64,000 bases of DNA from JAFAXD01 sp963816775 (lineage in GTDB: Bacteria > Pseudomonadota > Alphaproteobacteria > Rhizobiales > Xanthobacteraceae), in the NCBI GenBank assembly GCA_963816775.1, contig CAWFLX010000062.1, positions 1 through 64,000 on the forward strand, given 5' to 3'. Of the stretch, positions 9,050-16,761 are shown piece by piece. The notes under the pieces were generated by a model. The model made no database searches. It was not told where the DNA came from and saw only the letters and a program-made list of their open reading frames with translations. A program made the position numbers and the translations under genes. How positions within the stretch are numbered: position 1 is the stretch's first letter; each line of letters starts with the position of its first letter.

Positions 9050-10339
9050 TTAATGCCTGATCCCCGGCACGTTGAGCTTGAGCCCGGCGTTGACCGAGGC
9101 GAGGTAAAGCTCGAGATCGCCGTATGGCTTGGCGTCCGGCGGCAACTCGTTGGCCCATACCGCGACGTTGCACCATTCGAAGCGCTTGCGAATGTCCCAG
9201 ATCGATTGCTGGCTCGTACGCCAGGTTGGGAAGTGATCGAGCTGCCCGCGCTGCTCGCCCAGCCACTGGCCGCGGATCCATTTAAGCCCGCCGCGTTTGG
9301 GATCATGACAATCCAAGCAGGAAAAATTGAGCTGCCCGACCTTGGTGGCGGTGAGGGCGCGGCCTCGTTCATACGCTTCCTTTGCGCCCGGGCTGGTGAC
9401 ATCGACATGCATCTCCTGGCCGTTGGCGAGGTAGCGCAGATACACCGCCATCGCGGTGTTGTCGTCGCTTTGCATTAGCCAGTCGAAGCCGGCGGTCGCT
9501 TTGGCGTGACGGTAAACGAATTCTTCGATGCCGAGCACCTTCTCGAGGCGCGGTTCCCATTTCGGCATTCCGGCGGCCCAGCTCTTGAAACGCTCCTCGG
9601 CCTTGCTGTGGCAGCCTGAGCACGAAGAACCGTTCGGCCCACGTGTATCCCAGAGTTGCTGCGCTTTTTCGACTGCCCACAAGCCCGGGTTCACCAACTC
9701 ATCGAGATTGTCCCGTCGCTCGACCGGCGGCGGCCGCTTGTTGGGATCATCCACGCTGGTCGGAAATACGGCCGGGGCTTTGAGTGTCTTGAGGAACGCG
9801 ACAATGTGGCCGATCTCTTCATCGTTGAAGAGACCGTTGGTGCCCCACGGCGGCATCACGCTTTCCGGATCGTAGACCCTGGCGTCGTAGACAAAGTTAA
9901 ACAGCGTTTCGTCATCAAGCCCGGCTTTACCGATCTCACTCAGATCGGGTCCGACGTTGCCCGGCATGTCGGCATTTCCGGCTTGGCCCATGACGTGGCA
10001 CGCGAGGCAGGAGCCTCCGCGCGTGCGATCGGCGACAAGCTTGGCACCAATCGCCGGGTCGCCCGCGAGCGGCTGGACTAGCTTGCGCGGTTCCTTCGGG
10101 GCCGGCGGCGATACATTGGGATTGGCCAGCGAATTGAATTTCACCGAATCTCGTGTCGGCCAGGCAGCGTAGCGCTTCCACGGGCGGACCGAAGCGTCGC
10201 CCAGAGCGAGCGGGGCCTGTGCGCTCCCCTGGTCGGCAGCGGTCGACGCCACGCGCGGCAGCACGAGGGTGGCAAACACCACCACGGCAACGGCGGCCGG
10301 TGCAAGGAAAAGCCCGCGCTGCATCGTCTCCGGCCTCAC
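9050..10339 (-). CDS. soxXA: SoxXA fusion: triheme c-type cytochrome of thiosulfate oxidation
   Basis: In most bacteria SoxX and SoxA are separate subunits that oxidatively attach thiosulfate to SoxY. Here one uninterrupted 429-residue frame carries both. Residues 1-35 contain a membrane/signal segment (LFLAPAAVAVVVFATLV). Residues about 90-190 are SoxX-like: CLACH at 111-115, GNVGPDLSEIG, and the Met ligand in VMPPWG (Met162). Residues about 210-429 are SoxA-like: CSGCH at 240-244, GQLNFSCLDCH with heme site 341-345, and the active-site Cys390 in RFEWCNVAV, followed by DLELYLA. The start is GTG 10339, directly abutting the soxZ stop (ATG at 10324 is an alternative). Three heme sites are predicted. 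Confidence 0.92.
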   Translation of the reverse strand: MRPETMQRGLFLAPAAVAVVVFATLVLPRVASTAADQGSAQAPLALGDASVRPWKRYAAWPTRDSVKFNSLANPNVSPPAPKEPRKLVQPLAGDPAIGAKLVADRTRGGSCLACHVMGQAGNADMPGNVGPDLSEIGKAGLDDETLFNFVYDARVYDPESVMPPWGTNGLFNDEEIGHIVAFLKTLKAPAVFPTSVDDPNKRPPPVERRDNLDELVNPGLWAVEKAQQLWDTRGPNGSSCSGCHSKAEERFKSWAAGMPKWEPRLEKVLGIEEFVYRHAKATAGFDWLMQSDDNTAMAVYLRYLANGQEMHVDVTSPGAKEAYERGRALTATKVGQLNFSCLDCHDPKRGGLKWIRGQWLGEQRGQLDHFPTWRTSQQSIWDIRKRFEWCNVAVWANELPPDAKPYGDLELYLASVNAGLKLNVPGIRH

Positions 10340-10663
10340 TCAGGTTACGGTGATCGTCTCCTCGGCGGTGGTGACGGTTCCGTCATCATCGACCCAGGTG
10401 AACCGGAAGGTACCGCCCTCGTCTACTTTGGCTGTGAATTGCAAATAAGGGTTGGCCGCCACCGCGGGTTCGAGATCAGCCGAGAACACCGGCGCGCCGT
10501 TGAATGTGGCGCTGAACTTGTTGATGATCTTACGCGCGATCACGTTGCCGGCTGCGTCCTTGCGCAAACCGGTTTCCATCGGGTGCTGGACCAGCGTCTT
10601 GATTTCGATGACGTCACCCTTCTTGGCTTCTTTGGGCAGTTTCAGTCGCGGCTTGTCAGCCAT
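10340..10663 (-). CDS. soxZ: SoxZ, sulfur-carrier complex subunit
   Basis: 107-residue immunoglobulin-like partner of SoxY; the SoxYZ heterodimer is the periplasmic carrier on which sulfur intermediates are processed. Typical SoxZ features are the start MADKPRLKLP, the central LVQHPMETGLRKD and the end TVTTAEETITVT. It has no signal peptide, as is normal because SoxZ is exported together with SoxY. The stop abuts the soxXA start; soxY ends 27 bp upstream. Confidence 0.95.
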   Translation of the reverse strand: MADKPRLKLPKEAKKGDVIEIKTLVQHPMETGLRKDAAGNVIARKIINKFSATFNGAPVFSADLEPAVAANPYLQFTAKVDEGGTFRFTWVDDDGTVTTAEETITVT

Positions 10664-10689
10664 CGTTTCGTCCTATGTTATTTTGTTGA

Positions 10690-11145
10690 TCAGCCGCCGC
10701 AGCCGCCGATCGTGACCTTCACCTGCTTGCGGTCGGTGTAGAACTTGCCGTCGCTCGTCTTCGCCACCACGATCACATTCTCGGTCGCCGCCAGCCTGAT
10801 GCGCGTGCCAACCTCGGCGCGGCCCGACTGCGGCGTCAGGTGAAACTTCGCAATGCCGGGGTTCGGATTGCCGTCGGCGACGACCAGGATGTCGCTGACA
10901 TAGCTGTCCGCGTTCATCGGGACGTTGACCGCAATGGCTAGCGGGATCGTGTTGCCATTCTCGGCGATCTCCGGCAGGTCGATGGCAATCTTGCCGTCTT
11001 GTGCCGGCTTGCCGCCGGTGAATTTCGCGATCTCCGCCTCCGCTTCCGGCGGCGTCGCCAGCGCGGTTCCGACGTCCGCGACGCTGAGATAGAGCGTGAC
11101 GCTCGCGCCCATCAGTACCGCGTCGCGGCGCGAGATTTTGTTCAT
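10690..11145 (-). CDS. soxY: SoxY, sulfur-carrier protein with C-terminal carrier cysteine
   Basis: 151-residue periplasmic protein. The C-terminus is GGCGG, the swinging arm whose cysteine covalently holds the sulfur intermediates. The N-terminus is a Tat signal (SRRDAVLMGASVTLYLS...ALA), which would carry the SoxYZ pair across the membrane. ATG 11145 is chosen because it places the twin-arginine at residues 6-7; longer in-frame starts would overlap soxW. Lies 10 bp after the soxW stop. Confidence 0.95.
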   Translation of the reverse strand: MNKISRRDAVLMGASVTLYLSVADVGTALATPPEAEAEIAKFTGGKPAQDGKIAIDLPEIAENGNTIPLAIAVNVPMNADSYVSDILVVADGNPNPGIAKFHLTPQSGRAEVGTRIRLAATENVIVVAKTSDGKFYTDRKQVKVTIGGCGG

Positions 11146-11155
11146 TCGCCCAACC

Positions 11156-11728
11156 TCATCCTGCGCTGCGCTTGGAATCAAGAAACTCGCGGAACGTCTT
11201 GCCGCTGTCGCCCCTCTGGGCGACGTAGCGAAACACGTCAAGGAAATCGTCCGGACGCAAGTAGCCGGGAATTCGAATTGCTTCGCGCTGCTGCCCTGAA
11301 AGAACTTTGAGGCTTTCGGCGGTGCCTTCGAAGAATTGGATCGTGGGTGTGAAGTGCACGCCGTATTTTGCCGCGAGCTGCTTCTCGGTCAGGACTTCGC
11401 CGTCGAAGTCAGTGACTTTGAGCGATCCCAATACGTTGAGTTGCAAGATGTCGAAATGGTCGCGCACGAACGCCGTGACGTCCGGACGCGCGAAATTAAT
11501 CAGATGGGTGTCCCGGCAATACGGGCAGCCGCGCAGCTCCCACATGACGGCAAAGTGCTTGCCGTGCTCATGGGCCGCGGCGAGATCCGCGGGCATGTCG
11601 AGGAAGCTCTCGATGAACCAGGGTTCGCGGTAAAACCCATCGTCGGTCATGACCGGCTCGGCGCGCGCGCCCCCGGCGACCGCGAGCGTCGCGACAATTC
11701 CCAGCAGCGTTCGCCGTCGCGTCGTCAT
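11156..11728 (-). CDS. soxW: SoxW, periplasmic thioredoxin
   Basis: 190-residue thioredoxin-fold protein with the redox motif in RGCPYCRD and an N-terminal signal peptide (RRRTLLGIVATLAVAGGARA). In sox systems SoxW reduces the SoxY cysteine and so keeps the carrier active. ATG 11728 has a GGGA about 12 nt upstream; in-frame ATGs at 11746 and 11812 are possible but add residues before the signal peptide. First gene of the sox cluster, 130 bp downstream of recJ. SoxV, the usual membrane electron donor to SoxW, is not seen nearby. Confidence 0.85.
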   Translation of the reverse strand: MTTRRRTLLGIVATLAVAGGARAEPVMTDDGFYREPWFIESFLDMPADLAAAHEHGKHFAVMWELRGCPYCRDTHLINFARPDVTAFVRDHFDILQLNVLGSLKVTDFDGEVLTEKQLAAKYGVHFTPTIQFFEGTAESLKVLSGQQREAIRIPGYLRPDDFLDVFRYVAQRGDSGKTFREFLDSKRSAG

Positions 11729-11858
11729 CGGCGGGTTCCCGGCCATCCGGGCAGAGGCGACCGCCCCTGCCCGCTCCTTCCTTACATATTTGCTCGCGCC
11801 CTTGAAAGCCATGGTGCGAGGTATTCCGATTATGCCGGAAGGAGATGCGGCGGGACGT

Positions 11859-13676
11859 TCAGACGGCTTCTTCGGCCGGCGCGAGGTCGATGATCTTGAG
11901 CTGCGCGCGCTCCGTGCCCTGCCAGCGATCGAGCGCGAGCGTGCCGGCGACATGCACGCGGCGGCCGCGCGCCGCCAGCAGGGCTTCGCCGAGCTTCTCG
12001 CCCGCCACGCGAAACGCGATCGCCGCCAACGGGACTCCCTCGCCGGCTTTCAGGCGCACACGAATGTGACCTTGCCCACCGTCCTCCGCATAAGCGACCG
12101 TGTGCGAGGGTAGCGCCAGGATTGGTTCGGGGTTGCCGGCCCCGAACGGACCGGCCCGTGCAATCAGATCGTAGAGCTCAAAGCCGGCGCCCGCCGCAGT
12201 GACCGCGCCATCGATCAACAACGCCTCGTCACGCCGCGCCGTCTCGACCGCGTCCCTGAGCGTTTCCTCCAGGAAGGCACGGAATGCTGCAAGCCCGCTC
12301 TTGCGCAAGGTAACGCCTGCCGCCATGGCGTGCCCACCGCCTTTCACCAGCAGCCCCTCGGCGACGGCATGCCGAACCGCACGTCCAAGGTCGACGCCCG
12401 CAATCGAGCGGCCCGACCCGGTTCCGTATTCGCCGGGCTCGAGCGCGATGGCGAAGGCCGGGCGGCCATACCGTTCCTTGAGCCGCGCTGCGACGAGGCC
12501 GACGACTCCGGGATGCCAGCCTTCCGCCGCCGTGACCACCACCGCCCCCTTATGGTCATGGCCAAGCGCCGCCATGGCTTCGGCTTCCGCTTGGGCGAGC
12601 GTTGCCTGCTCAATCGCTTGCCGTTCACGGTTGAGCCGGTCGAGCTCGGTCGCGATGCGGGCACACTCGGTCGCATCGTCCTCGATCAGCAGCCGCGCTC
12701 CGAGGTCGGCGCGTCCGATGCGCCCGCCGGCGTTGATGCGTGGACCCAACATGAAACCGAGATGCCATGGCTCGGGCGGACCCGATAGCCGCGCGACATC
12801 GATCAAGGCGGTAAGCCCGACATTCTCACGACGCCGCATCGCGATCAGCCCCTTGGCCACGAACGCACGGTTGAGACCACGCAGCGGAACGACGTCCGCG
12901 ACGGTCCCGAGCGCTACGATATGCAGCAGCCCGAGCAGGTCCGGTTCGGGTCGCTCGGCGGTCCAGAAGCCGCGCGCGCGCAACGCACGGTTGGCAGCGA
13001 CGACCGTCATGAAAACCAGACCGACTGCGGCCAGGTGACCGAGCTTGGAGAGATCATCAAGCCGGTTGGGATTGATCACCGCCACTGCGGCCGGCAGCCG
13101 CTCGTCGGCTTGATGGTGATCGATAACGACAATGTCGAGGCCGAGCTTCTTTGCCTCCGCCAGCGGCTCGACGCTGGTGGTGCCGCAGTCGACCGTTACC
13201 AGCAGGCTTGCGCCGCGATCGGCCAGCGCTCGGATGGCTTCCGCATTGGGGCCATAGCCCTCGAAGATGCGATCAGGAATGTGAACCAGCGGTTCACGCC
13301 CGCCGTGGCGCAGGAAGCGCGTCAGCAAAGCGGCGGCTGTGGCCCCGTCGACATCGTAGTCGCCGAAGATCGCAACCTGCTCACCGCTGATCATCGCGTC
13401 CGCCAGACGGGTAGCGGCCGCCTCCATGTCGGTCAGCACATACGGATCCGGCATCAGACGCCGAATGCTGGGCTCGAGGAACGCTTCGACCTCGTCGAGC
13501 TCGATGCCGCGGCCGGCAATAATGCGTGCCAAGAGGTCTGGCAGCCCATGGCGCTGCGCAATCGCGGCCGCGAGCGCGTTCCCCCGCTCATTAAGCCGGT
13601 CGCGCCAGGCACGCCCGGTCGCCGAGCTCTCCACGCCAAGAAAAAATCGGTCTGCTTTAGGCAGCGTCGCCAACAC
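11859..13676 (-). CDS. recJ: RecJ, single-strand-specific 5'-3' exonuclease
   Basis: DHH-family nuclease of recombination and mismatch repair. Motifs in order: FGDYDVDGA (motif I), VTVDCGT, IDHHQ (the DHH motif), a DHHA1 domain with GGGHAMAAG, and a C-terminal OB-like region. Predicted 605 residues, normal for alphaproteobacterial RecJ. Conserved sequence begins at TLPKADRFFLGVESSATGR. The only nearby starts are GTG 13676 or TTG 13673; the GTG lies at the very edge of a repeat element (13675-13840), so the element replaces the usual upstream context and ribosome-binding site. The open frame extends to 13748, but that part translates the repeat and is unlikely to be used. Confidence 0.9.
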   Translation of the reverse strand: MLATLPKADRFFLGVESSATGRAWRDRLNERGNALAAAIAQRHGLPDLLARIIAGRGIELDEVEAFLEPSIRRLMPDPYVLTDMEAAATRLADAMISGEQVAIFGDYDVDGATAAALLTRFLRHGGREPLVHIPDRIFEGYGPNAEAIRALADRGASLLVTVDCGTTSVEPLAEAKKLGLDIVVIDHHQADERLPAAVAVINPNRLDDLSKLGHLAAVGLVFMTVVAANRALRARGFWTAERPEPDLLGLLHIVALGTVADVVPLRGLNRAFVAKGLIAMRRRENVGLTALIDVARLSGPPEPWHLGFMLGPRINAGGRIGRADLGARLLIEDDATECARIATELDRLNRERQAIEQATLAQAEAEAMAALGHDHKGAVVVTAAEGWHPGVVGLVAARLKERYGRPAFAIALEPGEYGTGSGRSIAGVDLGRAVRHAVAEGLLVKGGGHAMAAGVTLRKSGLAAFRAFLEETLRDAVETARRDEALLIDGAVTAAGAGFELYDLIARAGPFGAGNPEPILALPSHTVAYAEDGGQGHIRVRLKAGEGVPLAAIAFRVAGEKLGEALLAARGRRVHVAGTLALDRWQGTERAQLKIIDLAPAEEAV

Positions 13677-13840
13677 TAGTGCCCCGCTTCCGAAGTTCGT
13701 GATACATCGCGGCACCCTCTGACACGAACTTCGGAAGCAAGGGGGCACTAGTAAATATATACTTCTAGTGCCGCCTTTCGATCTGAAGTTCCTTCACGAG
13801 GTTGCTGCGGCTGCTGTAGGAACTTCAAATCGGCGGCACT
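13675..13840. repeat. Paired-hairpin CTAG element, copy 1
   Basis: Two tandem long imperfect palindromes. Unit 1 (13675-13752) runs from ACTAGTGCCCC to GGGGGCACTAGT with an inner stem CGAAGTTCGTG/CACGAACTTCG around a ~21-nt loop containing GCGGCACC. After an A/T spacer (13753-13764) unit 2 (13765-13840) runs from CTAGTGCCGCC to GGCGGCACT with inner stem GAAGTTCCT/AGGAACTTC. The same architecture recurs at 21954-22118 and 24443-24607. It separates recJ from the upstream acetyltransferase gene and overlaps the recJ start. Confidence 0.9.
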
Positions 13841-13870
13841 GCCGCCATCGCATCCACCGCGAATCACCGG

Positions 13871-14323
13871 TTACAGGACCTTGCAATACTGGATGAACCC
13901 CGAGCGCTTCGCCACCCGGTCATAAAGCGCGCGGGCCGTCGTGTTGCCTTCCTGGGTAAGCCAGTAGACGCGGCTGGCGCCGGCCGCCCGAGCTTCGCTC
14001 GCGACCGCCTCGATCAGCGCACGCCCGATACCGTGGCCGCGCGCTTCCTCGGCGACAAATAGATCCTGCAGATAGCAGTAGTTCCCGATCGTCCAGCACG
14101 AGCGGTGGTAGAGCGAATGCACGATGCCGACGAGCTTGCCGCCAAGGTAGGCGCCGAGCACGAACATCGGCTCGGCCGGATCGTGCAGCCGCGACCAGGT
14201 CGTTGTCGTGATCTCGTCTGACAAAGCGACCTCGTAGAAGGTCTGATACCCCTTCCACAGCGGCTCCCACGCCGCGCGCTCGTCGGCGCGCACGCGGCGG
14301 ACGGTCGTTTTGGGCGCGGTCAC
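13871..14323 (-). CDS. GNAT-family N-acetyltransferase
   Basis: 150-residue acetyltransferase. The acetyl-CoA binding motif A reads LQDLFVAEEARGHGIGRALIEAV, with the RGxGIG pyrophosphate loop; later YWLTQEGNTTARALYDRVAKRSGF is the usual motif B. GTG 14323 is selected because it lies 14 bp after the end of the dienelactone hydrolase gene and gives the typical N-terminus APKTTVRRVRADE; longer reading would run into that gene. The acceptor substrate is unknown. Confidence 0.87.
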   Translation of the reverse strand: MTAPKTTVRRVRADERAAWEPLWKGYQTFYEVALSDEITTTTWSRLHDPAEPMFVLGAYLGGKLVGIVHSLYHRSCWTIGNYCYLQDLFVAEEARGHGIGRALIEAVASEARAAGASRVYWLTQEGNTTARALYDRVAKRSGFIQYCKVL

Positions 14324-14336
14324 GGCACCTCGTGGC

Positions 14337-15050
14337 TCAGCGGAAGCATTCCTGGAAGAAGTCCTGCATGGCCTTCCAGGAGCGTTGATCCGCCTTCTTG
14401 TTGTAGGACGCTGGCCCTGGGTTGTTCTCCGGCAGGTTCCAGTTGGTGAAACTGTGCACAGTGTTGCCGTAGGCCACGAACTCCCAATCCACCTTGGCGT
14501 CGCGCATCTCCTTCTCGAACGCCAGCACCTCGGCGTCGGGCACAACCGGATCATCGGCGCCATGCAGGACCAGGATGCTGGCTTTGATATTCTTGGCGTC
14601 CGCGGGATTGGGCGTGTTGAGCGCGCCGTGAAAGCTCACCACGCTGCGCAAATTGGCGCCGTCGCGCGCGAGTTCCAGCACGGTGGTGCCGCCGAAACAG
14701 TAGCCGATCGCGGCGACTTTGTTGGTATCCGCATTGGACAATTGCAACATTCGATCGAGTGCCGCGCGGGCGCGCTTGCGCAACAGCGGCCGATCCTTCT
14801 GATACTTGCCGGCCTCTGCCGCGCATGCGTCCATGGTGGTCGGCCGCACGCCCTTACCGTAGATGTCGGCGACGAACGCCGTGTAGCCGAGCTCCGCCAG
14901 CATCTGGGCGCGCTTCTTGGTATAGTCGGAAACGCCGTTCCACTCGGGCACCACCAGAACTGCCGGACGCTTGCCGCCCTTGTCTTCATAAGCCGCAAAG
15001 CCCTCACAGGTCGTCGCGCCTTCCTGGTATTCGATCGTCTCGGTCCGCAT
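14337..15050 (-). CDS. Dienelactone hydrolase family protein
   Basis: 237-residue alpha/beta hydrolase with the Cys-His-Asp triad of this family: the nucleophile in GYCFGG, Asp in HGADDPVVP and His in GNTVHSFT. The family includes carboxymethylenebutenolidase of chlorocatechol degradation, but most members have other or unknown ester/lactone substrates, and no catechol genes are nearby. No signal peptide, so cytoplasmic. ATG 15050 is the natural start (MRTETIEYQEG). Probably cotranscribed with the acetyltransferase gene that follows. Confidence 0.9.
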   Translation of the reverse strand: MRTETIEYQEGATTCEGFAAYEDKGGKRPAVLVVPEWNGVSDYTKKRAQMLAELGYTAFVADIYGKGVRPTTMDACAAEAGKYQKDRPLLRKRARAALDRMLQLSNADTNKVAAIGYCFGGTTVLELARDGANLRSVVSFHGALNTPNPADAKNIKASILVLHGADDPVVPDAEVLAFEKEMRDAKVDWEFVAYGNTVHSFTNWNLPENNPGPASYNKKADQRSWKAMQDFFQECFR

Positions 15051-15090
15051 GATCCTGCCTCCGCTCCCTGACTGACTATCCTGATCGACG

Positions 15091-15519
15091 TTAGCGATCG
15101 ATAAAATCCTTCGGAAACAGCTCGTTTGTTTCCTCCTTGAAGGTGAAATTCACCAACCTCCATCCCGCGCCGGTCATTTTGAAGTTGTATCTGAAATAGA
15201 CAAATCCAATGTCCTCAACGTGGGCATAGTACACGATCTGTCGCAGTGCGCCGTCGTAGTCCTTCTCGTACACCTTCTGCATAAAATCGTATTTCTTGCC
15301 GTCGAGCGGGGCCAGCGACGAACGAAAGCCGTCGAGTGCGCTCGATCGACCGATTGCGATGACGATGGTGGCCGGGGCGTTCTGCGTGCCATTGGCAGCG
15401 AGCGACTGCATCGTATCGGCGGCGAATTTGCCGGGGTCTGGAATTGAAATTGGCTCCTCTGCCGCTGCAGCGCTGAGAGTCAAAAGCCCTGCGAACATAA
15501 TCACCAGCAAGGTCCGCAC
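15091..15519 (-). CDS. Small secreted hypothetical protein
   Basis: 142 residues with a clear Sec signal peptide (LLVIMFAGLLTLSAAAA). The mature domain is a small alpha+beta protein with QIVYYAHVEDIGFVYFRYNFKM and GWRLVNFTFKEETNELFP near the C-terminus, resembling DUF4864/NTF2-like periplasmic proteins in outline. I do not recognise a named family with confidence and cannot assign a function. It lies 28 bp downstream of glpX on the same strand. Confidence 0.75.
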   Translation of the reverse strand: MRTLLVIMFAGLLTLSAAAAEEPISIPDPGKFAADTMQSLAANGTQNAPATIVIAIGRSSALDGFRSSLAPLDGKKYDFMQKVYEKDYDGALRQIVYYAHVEDIGFVYFRYNFKMTGAGWRLVNFTFKEETNELFPKDFIDR

Positions 15520-15547
15520 GTCTGATCCTCCAGTGCGTCGTCTCGGG

Positions 15548-16543
15548 TCAGTCGGGTTGGAACTTGGCCAGGTGACGATGCTCGGCGCGGATCCAGCGTA
15601 CGGTGCCCGTGGCCGAACGCATCACCACCGTTTCGGTCTCGATGATCTTGCCCTTGAAGCGTACGCCGGTCAGTAGCGACCCGGTCGTGACGCCGGTTGC
15701 GGCGAACAGGCAGTCACCACGAACCATGTCCTCCATGGAGTATTTCTTGCGCGGGTCACGGATACCCATTTTCTTGGCGCGTTCGCGCTTTTGTTCCGTG
15801 TCGAGCACCAGACGCCCTTGCATCTGGCCGCCGATGCAGCGCAGCGCAGCCGCGGCAAGCACGCCTTCGGGGGCGCCGCCAATGCCGATATAAATGTCGA
15901 TTCCGGTCGTTTCCGGGTTGCTGGTGCGAATGACACCAGTGACGTCGCCGTCTGTGATGAGGGTGACTGACGCGCCGGTTTTGCGCACTGCGCTGATCAA
16001 GTCGGCGTGGCGCGGGCGATCGACAATAAGCGCCGTGATACGCTCGGCGCCGACGCCTTTCTCCTTGGCCAGCGCGTGAATGTTGTCTTCGGGCGAGGCA
16101 TCGAGATCGACTACGCCGGTGCGGTAGCCCGGACCGACTGCGATCTTCTCCATGTAGACGTCAGGTGCGTTGAGCAGCGTGCCGCCCTCAGCCATCGCCA
16201 TGGTGGCGATCGCGCCCGGCATGTTTTTCGCGCACAAGGTCGTACCTTCCAGCGGATCGACTGCGATGTCCACTTTGGGACCGGTGCGCTGGCCCACGTT
16301 TTCGCCGATGAACAGCATCGGGGCCTCGTCGCGCTCGCCCTCGCCGATCACCACCGTGCCGTCGATCGGCAACTTGTTGAGCTCGCGCCGCATGGCGTCG
16401 ACGGCGGCTTGATCGGCCGCCTTTTCATTGCCGCGACCACGCAGTGCCGCCGCCGAAACCGCCGCCCGCTCCGTCACCCGCACGAGTTCCAGAGTCAGGA
16501 TGCGTTCCAACGCCTGGCCCGGCGCTATGGTAATCGTGCTCAT
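15548..16543 (-). CDS. glpX: Class II fructose-1,6-bisphosphatase (GlpX)
   Basis: 331-residue cytosolic enzyme converting fructose 1,6-bisphosphate to fructose 6-phosphate in gluconeogenesis; some homologues also act on sedoheptulose bisphosphate. Metal-site motifs GEGERDEAPML and VDPLEGT and the phosphate-binding DGDVTG are present. ATG 16543 is strongly supported by an AAAGGAGG ribosome-binding site just upstream; the longer open frame has no such signal. The order alaC-hom-glpX is a common rhizobial neighbourhood. Confidence 0.95.
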   Translation of the reverse strand: MSTITIAPGQALERILTLELVRVTERAAVSAAALRGRGNEKAADQAAVDAMRRELNKLPIDGTVVIGEGERDEAPMLFIGENVGQRTGPKVDIAVDPLEGTTLCAKNMPGAIATMAMAEGGTLLNAPDVYMEKIAVGPGYRTGVVDLDASPEDNIHALAKEKGVGAERITALIVDRPRHADLISAVRKTGASVTLITDGDVTGVIRTSNPETTGIDIYIGIGGAPEGVLAAAALRCIGGQMQGRLVLDTEQKRERAKKMGIRDPRKKYSMEDMVRGDCLFAATGVTTGSLLTGVRFKGKIIETETVVMRSATGTVRWIRAEHRHLAKFQPD

Positions 16544-16761
16544 GAACCTCCTTTTGCCGACGCCGCATGCCGCCCTGCCGCGTCCCCGCATGGACCACGC
16601 CACAACTCTCATACTCTATCGTTCGAGCATGATCTCTTCCGATCTGCCGACGCCCGCCGAAGCATTAATCCACACGACGGGGACTATGCCAGGGCTTCGC
16701 GCAGGCGGGAAACCGATGTCCATCCCGCATCACGCGCGGGGCGGCGTCTCACAATCACGCT

